A stretch of 64,000 nt of DNA, from NCBI RefSeq assembly GCF_007828955.1, contig NZ_VIVR01000001.1, positions 3,906,001 to 3,970,000 on the forward strand, in the 5' to 3' direction. The position numbers were made by a program, and so were the translations under genes. Shown here in pieces: positions 49,371 through 58,690 of the stretch. The DNA is from Kitasatospora atroaurantiaca. GTDB taxonomy: Bacteria > Actinomycetota > Actinomycetes > Streptomycetales > Streptomycetaceae. Below the pieces are notes generated by a model. The model was not told the DNA's origin, made no database searches, and saw nothing but the letters and a program-made list of their open reading frames with translations. How positions within the stretch are numbered: the stretch's first letter is position 1; each line of letters starts with the position of its first letter.

Positions 49371-50141
49371 GTGCCGAATTCCACGATTCCCAAACGCCCC
49401 GGCGCCGAGCGCGGCCGCGGCACCCGAATTGTCGGACGTGCCCTGACCTGCGCCGTCTTCGCACTGGCCGGACTGCTCTTCTACATCAGCGCGGAGACCG
49501 CCCGCGGCACCTCCCTGCGCACCGACAACTCGCTGCTCCGGCTCAGCGACGTGATACGCCAGCGGAGCACCCAGAACCAACAGGCCCAGCAGCAGTTGGG
49601 CGAGCTGCAGGCCCGGGCCGACGAGCTGGCCAAGCAGCAGGGGCAGAGCCCGTCCGACGTCGCCCAGCTCAGAGCGCTCCAGCAGCAGGCCGGCCTGACG
49701 GCGCTGAAGGGGCCCGGGCTGATCGTCACACTCAACGACGCGCCCCCCGGGGCCACCGCGCGCCTGCCCGGCATCCCCGAGCCCGGCGTCAACGACCTGG
49801 TGATCCACCAGCAGGACATCCAGGCCGTGGTGAACGCGCTGTGGCGGGGCGGCGCCGAGGGTATCCAGGTGATGGACCAGCGGCTGATCTCAACCAGCGC
49901 CGTCCGCTGCGTCGGCAACACCCTGCTGCTGCAGGGCCGGGTCTACTCGCCGCCGTACGTGATCAGGGCGGTGGGGAAGACGGACAGGCTGCGGGCGGCG
50001 GTGGACGCCGACCCGACGATCGCCAACTACCTGCAGTACGTCGCGGCGTACGGGCTGGGCTGGAAGGTGCAGGAGAACGCCGACATGACGGTGCCGGGGT
50101 ACTCGGGCACGGTCGACCTGCGGTACGCCACCGGGGAGTAG
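49371..50141 (+). CDS. DUF881 family protein
   Basis: 256 residues: one N-terminal transmembrane helix (about 23-42), a coiled-coil stretch (about 60-95, Gln-rich) and the DUF881 domain (LTALKGPGLIVTLNDAP; LVIHQQDIQAVVNALW). Bitopic, with the domain outside. Conserved beside crgA in actinobacteria; related DUF881 proteins include division or sporulation factors. Divergent from crgA. Confidence 0.9.
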   Translation: MPNSTIPKRPGAERGRGTRIVGRALTCAVFALAGLLFYISAETARGTSLRTDNSLLRLSDVIRQRSTQNQQAQQQLGELQARADELAKQQGQSPSDVAQLRALQQQAGLTALKGPGLIVTLNDAPPGATARLPGIPEPGVNDLVIHQQDIQAVVNALWRGGAEGIQVMDQRLISTSAVRCVGNTLLLQGRVYSPPYVIRAVGKTDRLRAAVDADPTIANYLQYVAAYGLGWKVQENADMTVPGYSGTVDLRYATGE

Positions 50142-50225
50142 CGCGCGGGCGGAGCCGTGATTGTCGCCTGCCGGGCGCGCGGCGCGGTCTAGTCTTGACT
50201 CCGACCTGAAACCTCGAGGAGCACC

Positions 50226-50396
50226 ATGTACGGCTGGATCTGGCGGCATCTGCCGGGGAACGCGCTCGTCCGGGCGATCCTCGCGCTGCTGCTCGTTCTC
50301 GGGGTGGTCTACGTCCTGTTCCAGTACGTCTTCCCGTGGGCGGAACCGCTGCTGCCCTTCGGTGACGTCACGGTGGACGAAGGCGGCGCCGGCTGA
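50226..50396 (+). CDS. Small single-pass membrane protein
   Basis: 56 residues: MYGWIWRHLPGNALVRA, then one transmembrane helix (about 16-37) and an acidic C-terminus (DVTVDEGGAG). A GAGGAG site precedes ATG 50226. Conserved between the DUF881 and amidotransferase genes in streptomycetes; function unknown. Confidence 0.85.
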   Translation: MYGWIWRHLPGNALVRAILALLLVLGVVYVLFQYVFPWAEPLLPFGDVTVDEGGAG

Positions 50397-50449
50397 GCCG
50401 GTCCACCCGCCCCATCTGCCAGCCCAGCACCTTCAGGAGTAGCGCGCGT

Positions 50450-51112
50450 ATGACCTCCGCCGGCAGCTCGCCCAGGATCCTCGTCGTCGACAACTACGAC
50501 AGTTTCGTCTTCAACCTCGTCCAGTACCTCTACCAGCTGGGCGCCACCTGCGAGGTGGTGCGCAACGACGAGGTGACCGTCGAGCACGCGGTGCGCCGCG
50601 ACGGCGACACCGGGTTCGACGGGGTGCTGCTCTCCCCCGGGCCCGGCGCGCCGGAGGAGGCGGGCGTCTGCATCGAGATGGTGCACCACTGCGCGGGCAT
50701 CGGCCTGCCGCTGTTCGGCGTCTGCCTCGGCCTGCAGTCGATCGCGGTGGCGTACGGCGCGGTGGTCGACCGGGCGCCCGAGCTGCTGCACGGCAAGACC
50801 TCGTCGGTGACGCACGAGGACGGCGGCGTGTTCGACGGCCTGCCCTCGCCGCTCACGGCGACGCGGTACCACTCGCTCGCCGTCGAGCCCGGCACCGTGC
50901 CGGACGGCCTGGTGGTGACGGCCCGGACCGAGAGCGGCGTGATCATGGGCCTGAGGCACCGTGAGCTGCTGGTCGAGGGCGTGCAGTTCCACCCGGAGTC
51001 GGTGCTGACCGAGGGCGGGCACCGGATGCTCGCCAACTGGCTGGCGGAGTGCGGCTTCCCGGAGGCGGTGGGCCGCTCGGCCGGGCTCGCTCCGGTGATC
51101 GGCCGGGGCTGA
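50450..51112 (+). CDS. pabA: Anthranilate / aminodeoxychorismate synthase glutamine amidotransferase component
   Basis: 220 residues, class I glutamine amidotransferase with oxyanion motif SPGPGAP, nucleophile C92 (GVCLGLQ) and catalytic H181/E183 (FHPES). It supplies ammonia for p-aminobenzoate or anthranilate synthesis; the sequence does not decide between PabA and TrpG, and the crgA-sortase context favours PabA by synteny. AGGAG precedes ATG 50450. The mirrored copy is frameshifted at its end. Confidence 0.85.
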   Translation: MTSAGSSPRILVVDNYDSFVFNLVQYLYQLGATCEVVRNDEVTVEHAVRRDGDTGFDGVLLSPGPGAPEEAGVCIEMVHHCAGIGLPLFGVCLGLQSIAVAYGAVVDRAPELLHGKTSSVTHEDGGVFDGLPSPLTATRYHSLAVEPGTVPDGLVVTARTESGVIMGLRHRELLVEGVQFHPESVLTEGGHRMLANWLAECGFPEAVGRSAGLAPVIGRG

Positions 51113-51116
51113 CGGG

Positions 51117-52076
51117 ATGACGGCGGTTCGCCCGGAGGGGGGCGCGCAGGCGGGAGCCGAACCGGGCGACTGGGGCGTGTACGAGCCGGCCCAGGAGCAT
51201 CCCTGGCTCGCGAGCGAGCAGACGATGCAGCTGCGGGCGGTCACAGCGGTGCCGGACGAGGCCGCCGCCTCCGGTGGCCGCGCGGAGCGGCGGCGGGCCG
51301 CTCAGGGGCGGACGGCGCTGCGCTCGGGCAGCGGCCGGCGCCGGGCGAGCGGGCGGTCCGCCGCGCCTCCCCGGCCCCGGCCCAAGGAGTCCAGGACCGT
51401 GGTCGCCGCGCGCCTGGTCGGCGAAGTCTTCATCACCCTCGGTCTGGTGATGCTGCTCTTCGTCTCGTACCAGCTGTGGTGGACCAATGTGCAGGCAGAC
51501 GCCTCCGCCGACGGCACCCGCAGTCAGCTGGAGCGGCAGTGGAGCCAGGCGGTCCGGCAGCCCGCCCCGACGGCGTCCGGCAAGCCCGTCGCGGCCTTCG
51601 AGCCGGGCAAGGGCTTCGCCATCCTGTACATCCCGAAGCTTGACCTGAAGTACCCGATCGCCGAGGGCACCCAGAAGCAGCAGGTGCTCGACAAGGGGCT
51701 GGTCGGGCACTACACGGGGACGGCGATGCCCGCCGACAGGACGGGGAACTTCGCGATCGCCGCGCACCGTACGACGCACGGCCAGCCGTTCCGCAAGATC
51801 GGGCAGCTGGTGCCCGGGGACAAGATCGTGGTGGAGACCGCGACGGCGTACTACACCTATGAGGTCGCGGGCGGCATTCCGGAGACGCCGCCGTCCAACG
51901 TGACGGTGATTCAACCGGTCCCCAAGGGGTCACCGTTCACCCAGCCGGGTCGTTACATCACGTTGACGACATGCACACCCGAGTTCAGTGCCCGGGGACG
52001 GCTGATCGTCTTTGGCAAGATGGTCGATGAACGGCCGAGGAGTCAGGGGCAGCCCGCTGCGCTGACCGGCACCTAG
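51117..52076 (+). CDS. Class E sortase (1)
   Basis: 319 residues: a disordered N-terminus, one transmembrane helix (about 102-122) and a sortase domain with H217 (IAAHRTTHG), C286 (LTTCTP) and R293. Class E sortases attach LAXTG-type proteins, such as chaplins in Streptomyces, to peptidoglycan. It starts 4 nt after the amidotransferase stop, so it is coupled. The mirrored copy is broken by three indels. Confidence 0.93.
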   Translation: MTAVRPEGGAQAGAEPGDWGVYEPAQEHPWLASEQTMQLRAVTAVPDEAAASGGRAERRRAAQGRTALRSGSGRRRASGRSAAPPRPRPKESRTVVAARLVGEVFITLGLVMLLFVSYQLWWTNVQADASADGTRSQLERQWSQAVRQPAPTASGKPVAAFEPGKGFAILYIPKLDLKYPIAEGTQKQQVLDKGLVGHYTGTAMPADRTGNFAIAAHRTTHGQPFRKIGQLVPGDKIVVETATAYYTYEVAGGIPETPPSNVTVIQPVPKGSPFTQPGRYITLTTCTPEFSARGRLIVFGKMVDERPRSQGQPAALTGT

Positions 52077-52118
52077 GCCTCAGGCACCATCGCACCGGCG
52101 TGCAAGAGGCGAGGCGGC

Positions 52119-52889
52119 GTGCAGAACGAGCAGGACGGGCCTTCGGACCGAGAGCGTCGGCGGCATCGCCGGCGCCCGCGCGGCCGGGCGGCGGTGGTGC
52201 TCGGGGCGGTCGGCGAGCTCTTCATCACGGTGGGGCTGGTGCTGGCGCTCTTCGTCGGGTACTCGCTGTGGTGGACCGACCTGGTCGCGGACGGCAGGGC
52301 AGGGCGGGAGGCCGAGCGGCTGCGCGGCAGTTGGTCGGCCCCGGCGGCGCCTGCGGCATCCGCCGCGGCGTCCGCGCCCGCGGCGCCGCCGCCGGTCTAC
52401 GCGGCCGGGGACGGGGTCGGCTTTCTGCACGTGCCCGCCATGGGGCGCGACTACCAGGTGCTGATCCGGATGGGCACCGGCCCGGAGGTGCTGAACGAGG
52501 GCGTGGCCGGGGTCTACCAGGAGCCGTACCGCTCGGCGATGCCCTGGGACGGGACCGGCAACTTCGCCCTGGCGGCCCACCGGGACGGCCACGGCGCCAA
52601 GTTCCACGACCTCGACCAGGTGGGGCCCGGCGACGCGGTCGTGGTGGAGACCAGGGACAGCTGGTACGTCTACCGGGTCGACGGCACGCTGCCGCAGACC
52701 TCCCAGTACGACACGGGCGTGATCGCGCCCGTCCCGGCCGGGTCGCCCTACGACAAGCCGGGGCGGTACATCACGCTGACCACCTGCACGCCGGTCTACA
52801 CCTCGCGCTACCGGATGGCGGTCTGGGGGAGTCTGGTCCGGGTGGACGCGGTCGACGCCCGCCGGACGCCGCCGCCGGAGCTGCGCTGA
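52119..52889 (+). CDS. Class E sortase (2)
   Basis: 256 residues: a basic N-terminus, one transmembrane helix (about 30-50), an Ala/Pro linker and a catalytic domain with H154 (LAAHRDGHG), C223 (LTTCTP) and R230. A tandem paralogue of the preceding sortase, as in other streptomycetes. GTG 52119 gives the MQNEQDGPSD start. Its last 82 bp overlap the end of the opposing GlxA gene. Confidence 0.92.
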   Translation: MQNEQDGPSDRERRRHRRRPRGRAAVVLGAVGELFITVGLVLALFVGYSLWWTDLVADGRAGREAERLRGSWSAPAAPAASAAASAPAAPPPVYAAGDGVGFLHVPAMGRDYQVLIRMGTGPEVLNEGVAGVYQEPYRSAMPWDGTGNFALAAHRDGHGAKFHDLDQVGPGDAVVVETRDSWYVYRVDGTLPQTSQYDTGVIAPVPAGSPYDKPGRYITLTTCTPVYTSRYRMAVWGSLVRVDAVDARRTPPPELR

Positions 52890-53848
52890 GGGCTGCCCTG
52901 GAAGGTGCGGCGGTACGCGGCGGGGGAGACCCCGAGGGCGGCGGCCAGGTGCTGGCGCAGCGAGGAGCCGCTGCCGAAGCCGGACCGCTCGGCGACCTGG
53001 TCGACCGGCAGGTCGCTGGACTCCAGCAGTCGGCGGGCGAGCTCCACCCGCTGGGCGGTGAGCCACCGGCCGGGGGTCTGCCCGGTCTCGGCGAGGAAGC
53101 GGCGGCTGAAGGTCCGTACGCTCATCCCGGCCCTGGCGGCCAGCTCGGCGAGCGGGATGGGGCGGTGGAGCTGCTGCAGGGCCCAGTCCCGGGTGGCGGC
53201 GGTGTCCGCCTCTGCGGGGGCGGGGACGGGCCGCCGGATGTACTGGGCCTGGCCACCCTCGCGCCACGGCGGGACGACGCAGCGGCGGGCGACGCCGTTG
53301 GCGACCTCGCTGCCGTGGTCGCGGCGGACCAGGTGGAGGCAGAGGTCGACGCCGGCCGCCGCGCCGGCCGAGGTGAGGATGTCGCCGTCGTCGACGAAGA
53401 GCACGTCGGGGTCGAGGCGGACGTCCGGGAAGAGCCGGCCGAACTGCTCGGTGTAGTACCAGTGCGTGGTCGCGGTACGGCCCTTGAGCAGGCCGGCGGC
53501 GGCCAGCACGAAGGACGCGGTGCAGATCGACACCAGCCGGGCACCGGGACGGACGGAGGCCAGGGCCCGGGCCACCGGTTCGGGGATTTCGCCGGTGCGC
53601 AGGACGGGGCTGTCGTGGTGGCTGGGCGGGATGATCAGGGTGTCCGCGTCGGCGATGACGCTCGCGTCGTGGTCGACCGCGAGGGTGAAGTCGGCGTCGG
53701 TGCGGACCGGCCGGCCGTCCAGGCTGCAGGTGACGGTCTCGTAGAGGGGCTTGCCGTCCAGGCTGTAGGCGTTACCGAACAGCCGGTGCGGGATGCCGAG
53801 TTCGAAGGGGATGACACCGGGCAGGGCGAGGACGACGACACGATGCAT
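52808..53848 (-). CDS. GlxA family transcriptional regulator (DJ-1/PfpI plus AraC HTH)
   Basis: 346 residues. The N-terminal DJ-1/PfpI-like domain has the elbow-cysteine region VSICTASFVLA and GAAAGVDLCLHLV; the C-terminal AraC double HTH is complete (AELAARAGMSVRTFSRRF; ERSGFGSGSSLRQHL). It probably controls the divergent oxidoreductase 90 bp away (inferred). It is convergent with the sortase and overlaps it by 82 nt. An identical copy lies at 56919-57959. Confidence 0.9.
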   Translation of the reverse strand: MHRVVVLALPGVIPFELGIPHRLFGNAYSLDGKPLYETVTCSLDGRPVRTDADFTLAVDHDASVIADADTLIIPPSHHDSPVLRTGEIPEPVARALASVRPGARLVSICTASFVLAAAGLLKGRTATTHWYYTEQFGRLFPDVRLDPDVLFVDDGDILTSAGAAAGVDLCLHLVRRDHGSEVANGVARRCVVPPWREGGQAQYIRRPVPAPAEADTAATRDWALQQLHRPIPLAELAARAGMSVRTFSRRFLAETGQTPGRWLTAQRVELARRLLESSDLPVDQVAERSGFGSGSSLRQHLAAALGVSPAAYRRTFQGSPQRSSGGGVRRASTASTRTRLPQTAIR

Positions 53849-53938
53849 GGCCGGATCCTCTCACTCCTTGTCCATCCGGCCACTCGTCGGGGCGGGCTTC
53901 CGGCGCGAGGCTGAAGATCCCTTCGAGAGGAGCTGGTG

Positions 53939-54926
53939 ATGAGCGGGACGAGTGGCACGAGCGGGACGGTTCAGCGGATGCGGGCGGTCAGCCAGGACGA
54001 GTTCGGAGGCCCCGAGGTGCTGCGGGTGGTCGAGCGCGACCGGCCGCAGCCGGGGCCGACGGAGATCCTGGTACGGGTGCACGCGGCCGGGGTCAACCCG
54101 ACGGACTGGAAGACCCGGTCCTGGGGCGGGGTGGCCACGGGCCGGGAACTGCCCTTCGTGCTCGGCTACGACGTCTCGGGCGTGGTGGAGGCAGTCGGCT
54201 TCGGGGTGACGCTCTTTCAGCCCGGCGACGAGGTGTTCGGGATGGCGGGGTTTCCCGAGGCTGCTGGGCGCGTACGCGGAGTTCATCGCCGCCCCGGCCC
54301 GCCACTTCGTCCACAAGCCCGCCGGGATCGACCATGTGCAGGCGGCGGCCCTGCCGCTGGTCTCACTGACGGCCTGGCAGGCCTTCGTGGACCGGGCGGA
54401 GCTGCGGCCGGGCCAGCGGGTGCTGATCCACGCGGCGGCGGGCGGGGTCGGGCACGTCGCGGTGCAGATCGCCAAGTCGCTCGGCGCGTACGTGATCGCC
54501 ACGGCGAGTGCGGGCAAGCACGAGTTCGTCCGGGGGCTCGGCGCGGACGAGGTGATCGACTACACGGCGGCTGCCTTCGAGACGGTGGTCGCCGAGGTGG
54601 ACATGGTGCTGGACACCGTCGGGGAGGACTACAGCGAGCGCTCGCTCACGGTCCTGCGGGACGGCGGCACCCTGGTCTCGTTGACGCACCCGAAGGACGA
54701 CGCGCTGGTCCCCGTGGCGGCCGAGCGCGGCATCCGGGCCGGCTTCATGCTGGTCGAACCGGACCGGCGGGCGCTGTTGGCGGTGGCCGAGTTGGTCGAG
54801 TCGGGGCAGCTGCGGGCCGAGGTGGCCGCCGTACTGCCGCTGGCGGAGGCGGCGAAGGCGCACGAGCTCGGCGAAACCGGGCGTACGGTGGGGAAGTTGG
54901 TGCTGCGGGTCGCCGAGGAGTCCTGA
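53939..54926 (+). pseudogene. NADP-dependent oxidoreductase, frameshifted copy
   Basis: A medium-chain quinone-oxidoreductase-type gene (N-terminal GroES-like domain, then Rossmann motif AAAGGVGHVAVQIA). An extra T in a GGGGTTTCCC run near 54250 shifts the frame; the mirrored copy at 55842-56828 lacks it and is full length (328 residues). A sequencing error is more likely than true decay. AGGAG precedes ATG 53939. Confidence 0.85.
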
Positions 54927-55126
54927 CCGCTGGGGAAGTCTCTGCTCTCTGCACAGGCTGTGGACAAGCCGGGAGCGGTGGGCGCGGGGAGGGCGTTGCA
55001 CGCCGGGTCGGTGATCCCGTGCGCTCGACCGGGAAGGTGACGCGTCAGCGCCAAGGTCGTTTGCCAGGTCAGCACAGGTGGGTGGGCCAGGGTCTTCCTG
55101 GTGCCTGACGACGGGCGAGGCGAACG

Positions 55127-55382
55127 ATGAACCACGAAGCCGTACTTCTGGAGTCCCGGACCATGCGCGGCACCCTGGTGGGCCGTACGGAGGCCCTCGA
55201 CAAGGTCAAGGCGCTGCGGCTGCTGCCGGACGGGGTGCATGTGACGACCCGGATGGTGGCCGACTACTTCGGCGTCCACGAGGAGGCGGTGAACAGCGTC
55301 GTCCGGCGCCACCGCGAGGAGCTGCGCGAGAGCGGGATGGCCCTTCTCAAGGGCGCTGACCTGCAGGATTTTCTAGTGGTCA
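55127..55382 (+). CDS. Gene cut by the inverted-repeat axis (N-terminal 85 residues)
   Basis: Starts MNHEAVLLESRTMRGTLVGR and continues with an HTH-like region (TTRMVADYFGVHEEAVNSVV) and a basic RRHREELRES helix. After about 85 codons it reaches the symmetry axis and reads into the mirrored strand, so the natural C-terminus is missing. It resembles the N-terminus of DNA-binding regulatory proteins of streptomycetes and phages; not identified further. Confidence 0.65.
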
Positions 55383-55385
55383 TGT

Positions 55386-55641
55386 TGACCACTAGAAAAT
55401 CCTGCAGGTCAGCGCCCTTGAGAAGGGCCATCCCGCTCTCGCGCAGCTCCTCGCGGTGGCGCCGGACGACGCTGTTCACCGCCTCCTCGTGGACGCCGAA
55501 GTAGTCGGCCACCATCCGGGTCGTCACATGCACCCCGTCCGGCAGCAGCCGCAGCGCCTTGACCTTGTCGAGGGCCTCCGTACGGCCCACCAGGGTGCCG
55601 CGCATGGTCCGGGACTCCAGAAGTACGGCTTCGTGGTTCAT
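55386..55641 (-). CDS. Mirrored copy of the axis-cut gene (N-terminal part)
   Basis: Inverted duplicate of 55127-55382, truncated at the same axis. Confidence 0.65.
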
Positions 55642-55841
55642 CGTTCGCCTCGCCCGTCGTCAGGCACCAGGAAGACCCTGGCCCACCCACCTGTGCTGAC
55701 CTGGCAAACGACCTTGGCGCTGACGCGTCACCTTCCCGGTCGAGCGCACGGGATCACCGACCCGGCGTGCAACGCCCTCCCCGCGCCCACCGCTCCCGGC
55801 TTGTCCACAGCCTGTGCAGAGAGCAGAGACTTCCCCAGCGG

Positions 55842-56828
55842 TCAGGACTCCTCGGCGACCCGCAGCACCAACTTCCCCACCGTACGCCCGGTTTCGCCGA
55901 GCTCGTGCGCCTTCGCCGCCTCCGCCAGCGGCAGTACGGCGGCCACCTCGGCCCGCAGCTGCCCCGACTCGACCAACTCGGCCACCGCCAACAGCGCCCG
56001 CCGGTCCGGTTCGACCAGCATGAAGCCGGCCCGGATGCCGCGCTCGGCCGCCACGGGGACCAGCGCGTCGTCCTTCGGGTGCGTCAACGAGACCAGGGTG
56101 CCGCCGTCCCGCAGGACCGTGAGCGAGCGCTCGCTGTAGTCCTCCCCGACGGTGTCCAGCACCATGTCCACCTCGGCGACCACCGTCTCGAAGGCAGCCG
56201 CCGTGTAGTCGATCACCTCGTCCGCGCCGAGCCCCCGGACGAACTCGTGCTTGCCCGCACTCGCCGTGGCGATCACGTACGCGCCGAGCGACTTGGCGAT
56301 CTGCACCGCGACGTGCCCGACCCCGCCCGCCGCCGCGTGGATCAGCACCCGCTGGCCCGGCCGCAGCTCCGCCCGGTCCACGAAGGCCTGCCAGGCCGTC
56401 AGTGAGACCAGCGGCAGGGCCGCCGCCTGCACATGGTCGATCCCGGCGGGCTTGTGGACGAAGTGGCGGGCCGGGGCGGCGATGAACTCCGCGTACGCGC
56501 CCAGCAGCCTCGGGAACCCCGCCATCCCGAACACCTCGTCGCCGGGCTGAAAGAGCGTCACCCCGAAGCCGACTGCCTCCACCACGCCCGAGACGTCGTA
56601 GCCGAGCACGAAGGGCAGTTCCCGGCCCGTGGCCACCCCGCCCCAGGACCGGGTCTTCCAGTCCGTCGGGTTGACCCCGGCCGCGTGCACCCGTACCAGG
56701 ATCTCCGTCGGCCCCGGCTGCGGCCGGTCGCGCTCGACCACCCGCAGCACCTCGGGGCCTCCGAACTCGTCCTGGCTGACCGCCCGCATCCGCTGAACCG
56801 TCCCGCTCGTGCCACTCGTCCCGCTCAT
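55842..56828 (-). CDS. NADP-dependent oxidoreductase (medium-chain, intact copy)
   Basis: 328 residues. A GroES-like N-terminal domain (QDEFGGPEVLRVVERDRP; VHAAGVNPTDWK) is followed by an NADPH-binding Rossmann domain (IHAAAGGVGHVAVQIAKSLG). No structural-zinc Cys cluster, so quinone-oxidoreductase type. ATG 56828 has AGGAG upstream. Divergent from the GlxA copy. This arm preserves the correct frame that is lost in the left-arm copy. Confidence 0.9.
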   Translation of the reverse strand: MSGTSGTSGTVQRMRAVSQDEFGGPEVLRVVERDRPQPGPTEILVRVHAAGVNPTDWKTRSWGGVATGRELPFVLGYDVSGVVEAVGFGVTLFQPGDEVFGMAGFPRLLGAYAEFIAAPARHFVHKPAGIDHVQAAALPLVSLTAWQAFVDRAELRPGQRVLIHAAAGGVGHVAVQIAKSLGAYVIATASAGKHEFVRGLGADEVIDYTAAAFETVVAEVDMVLDTVGEDYSERSLTVLRDGGTLVSLTHPKDDALVPVAAERGIRAGFMLVEPDRRALLAVAELVESGQLRAEVAAVLPLAEAAKAHELGETGRTVGKLVLRVAEES

Positions 56829-56918
56829 CACCAGCTCCTCTCGAAGGGATCTTCAGCCTCGCGCCGGAAGCCCGCCCCGACGAGTGGCCGGATGGACAAG
56901 GAGTGAGAGGATCCGGCC

Positions 56919-57959
56919 ATGCATCGTGTCGTCGTCCTCGCCCTGCCCGGTGTCATCCCCTTCGAACTCGGCATCCCGCACCGGCTGTTCGGTAACGCCT
57001 ACAGCCTGGACGGCAAGCCCCTCTACGAGACCGTCACCTGCAGCCTGGACGGCCGGCCGGTCCGCACCGACGCCGACTTCACCCTCGCGGTCGACCACGA
57101 CGCGAGCGTCATCGCCGACGCGGACACCCTGATCATCCCGCCCAGCCACCACGACAGCCCCGTCCTGCGCACCGGCGAAATCCCCGAACCGGTGGCCCGG
57201 GCCCTGGCCTCCGTCCGTCCCGGTGCCCGGCTGGTGTCGATCTGCACCGCGTCCTTCGTGCTGGCCGCCGCCGGCCTGCTCAAGGGCCGTACCGCGACCA
57301 CGCACTGGTACTACACCGAGCAGTTCGGCCGGCTCTTCCCGGACGTCCGCCTCGACCCCGACGTGCTCTTCGTCGACGACGGCGACATCCTCACCTCGGC
57401 CGGCGCGGCGGCCGGCGTCGACCTCTGCCTCCACCTGGTCCGCCGCGACCACGGCAGCGAGGTCGCCAACGGCGTCGCCCGCCGCTGCGTCGTCCCGCCG
57501 TGGCGCGAGGGTGGCCAGGCCCAGTACATCCGGCGGCCCGTCCCCGCCCCCGCAGAGGCGGACACCGCCGCCACCCGGGACTGGGCCCTGCAGCAGCTCC
57601 ACCGCCCCATCCCGCTCGCCGAGCTGGCCGCCAGGGCCGGGATGAGCGTACGGACCTTCAGCCGCCGCTTCCTCGCCGAGACCGGGCAGACCCCCGGCCG
57701 GTGGCTCACCGCCCAGCGGGTGGAGCTCGCCCGCCGACTGCTGGAGTCCAGCGACCTGCCGGTCGACCAGGTCGCCGAGCGGTCCGGCTTCGGCAGCGGC
57801 TCCTCGCTGCGCCAGCACCTGGCCGCCGCCCTCGGGGTCTCCCCCGCCGCGTACCGCCGCACCTTCCAGGGCAGCCCTCAGCGCAGCTCCGGCGGCGGCG
57901 TCCGGCGGGCGTCGACCGCGTCCACCCGGACCAGACTCCCCCAGACCGCCATCCGGTAG
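56919..57959 (+). CDS. GlxA family regulator, mirrored copy
   Basis: Translation identical to the gene at 52808-53848. Confidence 0.9.
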   Translation: MHRVVVLALPGVIPFELGIPHRLFGNAYSLDGKPLYETVTCSLDGRPVRTDADFTLAVDHDASVIADADTLIIPPSHHDSPVLRTGEIPEPVARALASVRPGARLVSICTASFVLAAAGLLKGRTATTHWYYTEQFGRLFPDVRLDPDVLFVDDGDILTSAGAAAGVDLCLHLVRRDHGSEVANGVARRCVVPPWREGGQAQYIRRPVPAPAEADTAATRDWALQQLHRPIPLAELAARAGMSVRTFSRRFLAETGQTPGRWLTAQRVELARRLLESSDLPVDQVAERSGFGSGSSLRQHLAAALGVSPAAYRRTFQGSPQRSSGGGVRRASTASTRTRLPQTAIR

Positions 57960-58648
57960 CGCGAGGTGTAGACCGGCGTGCAGGTGGTCAGCGTGATGTA
58001 CCGCCCCGGCTTGTCGTAGGGCGACCCGGCCGGGACGGGCGCGATCACGCCCGTGTCGTACTGGGAGGTCTGCGGCAGCGTGCCGTCGACCCGGTAGACG
58101 TACCAGCTGTCCCTGGTCTCCACCACGACCGCGTCGCCGGGCCCCACCTGGTCGAGGTCGTGGAACTTGGCGCCGTGGCCGTCCCGGTGGGCCGCCAGGG
58201 CGAAGTTGCCGGTCCCGTCCCAGGGCATCGCCGAGCGGTACGGCTCCTGGTAGACCCCGGCCACGCCCTCGTTCAGCACCTCCGGGCCGGTGCCCATCCG
58301 GATCAGCACCTGGTAGTCGCGCCCCATGGCGGGCACGTGCAGAAAGCCGACCCCGTCCCCGGCCGCGTAGACCGGCGGCGGCGCCGCGGGCGCGGACGCC
58401 GCGGCGGATGCCGCAGGCGCCGCCGGGGCCGACCAACTGCCGCGCAGCCGCTCGGCCTCCCGCCCTGCCCTGCCGTCCGCGACCAGGTCGGTCCACCACA
58501 GCGAGTACCCGACGAAGAGCGCCAGCACCAGCCCCACCGTGATGAAGAGCTCGCCGACCGCCCCGAGCACCACCGCCGCCCGGCCGCGCGGGCGCCGGCG
58601 ATGCCGCCGACGCTCTCGGTCCGAAGGCCCGTCCTGCTCGTTCTGCAC
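57878..58648 (-). CDS. Class E sortase (2), mirrored copy
   Basis: Translation identical to the gene at 52119-52889. Confidence 0.9.
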   Translation of the reverse strand: MQNEQDGPSDRERRRHRRRPRGRAAVVLGAVGELFITVGLVLALFVGYSLWWTDLVADGRAGREAERLRGSWSAPAAPAASAAASAPAAPPPVYAAGDGVGFLHVPAMGRDYQVLIRMGTGPEVLNEGVAGVYQEPYRSAMPWDGTGNFALAAHRDGHGAKFHDLDQVGPGDAVVVETRDSWYVYRVDGTLPQTSQYDTGVIAPVPAGSPYDKPGRYITLTTCTPVYTSRYRMAVWGSLVRVDAVDARRTPPPELR

Positions 58649-58690
58649 GCCGCCTCGCCTCTTGCACGCCGGTGCGATGGTGCCTGAGGC

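Larger units (their letters stand above)
46775..55382 (+). repeat. Left arm of a giant inverted repeat
   Basis: This 8.6-kb arm recurs in inverted orientation at 55386-64000 with a 3-nt spacer (55383-55385). Position x maps to about 110768 - x, drifting to +7 at the far end. I found only single-base length differences between the arms and no substitution. The outer end lies beyond the window. Confidence 0.97.

Noticed and set aside
55340..55430. Hairpin telomere or chromosome end at the axis
   Set aside because: Kept only as an alternative: Streptomyces ends carry terminal proteins rather than closed hairpins, the axis lies inside a gene, and it is close to oriC.
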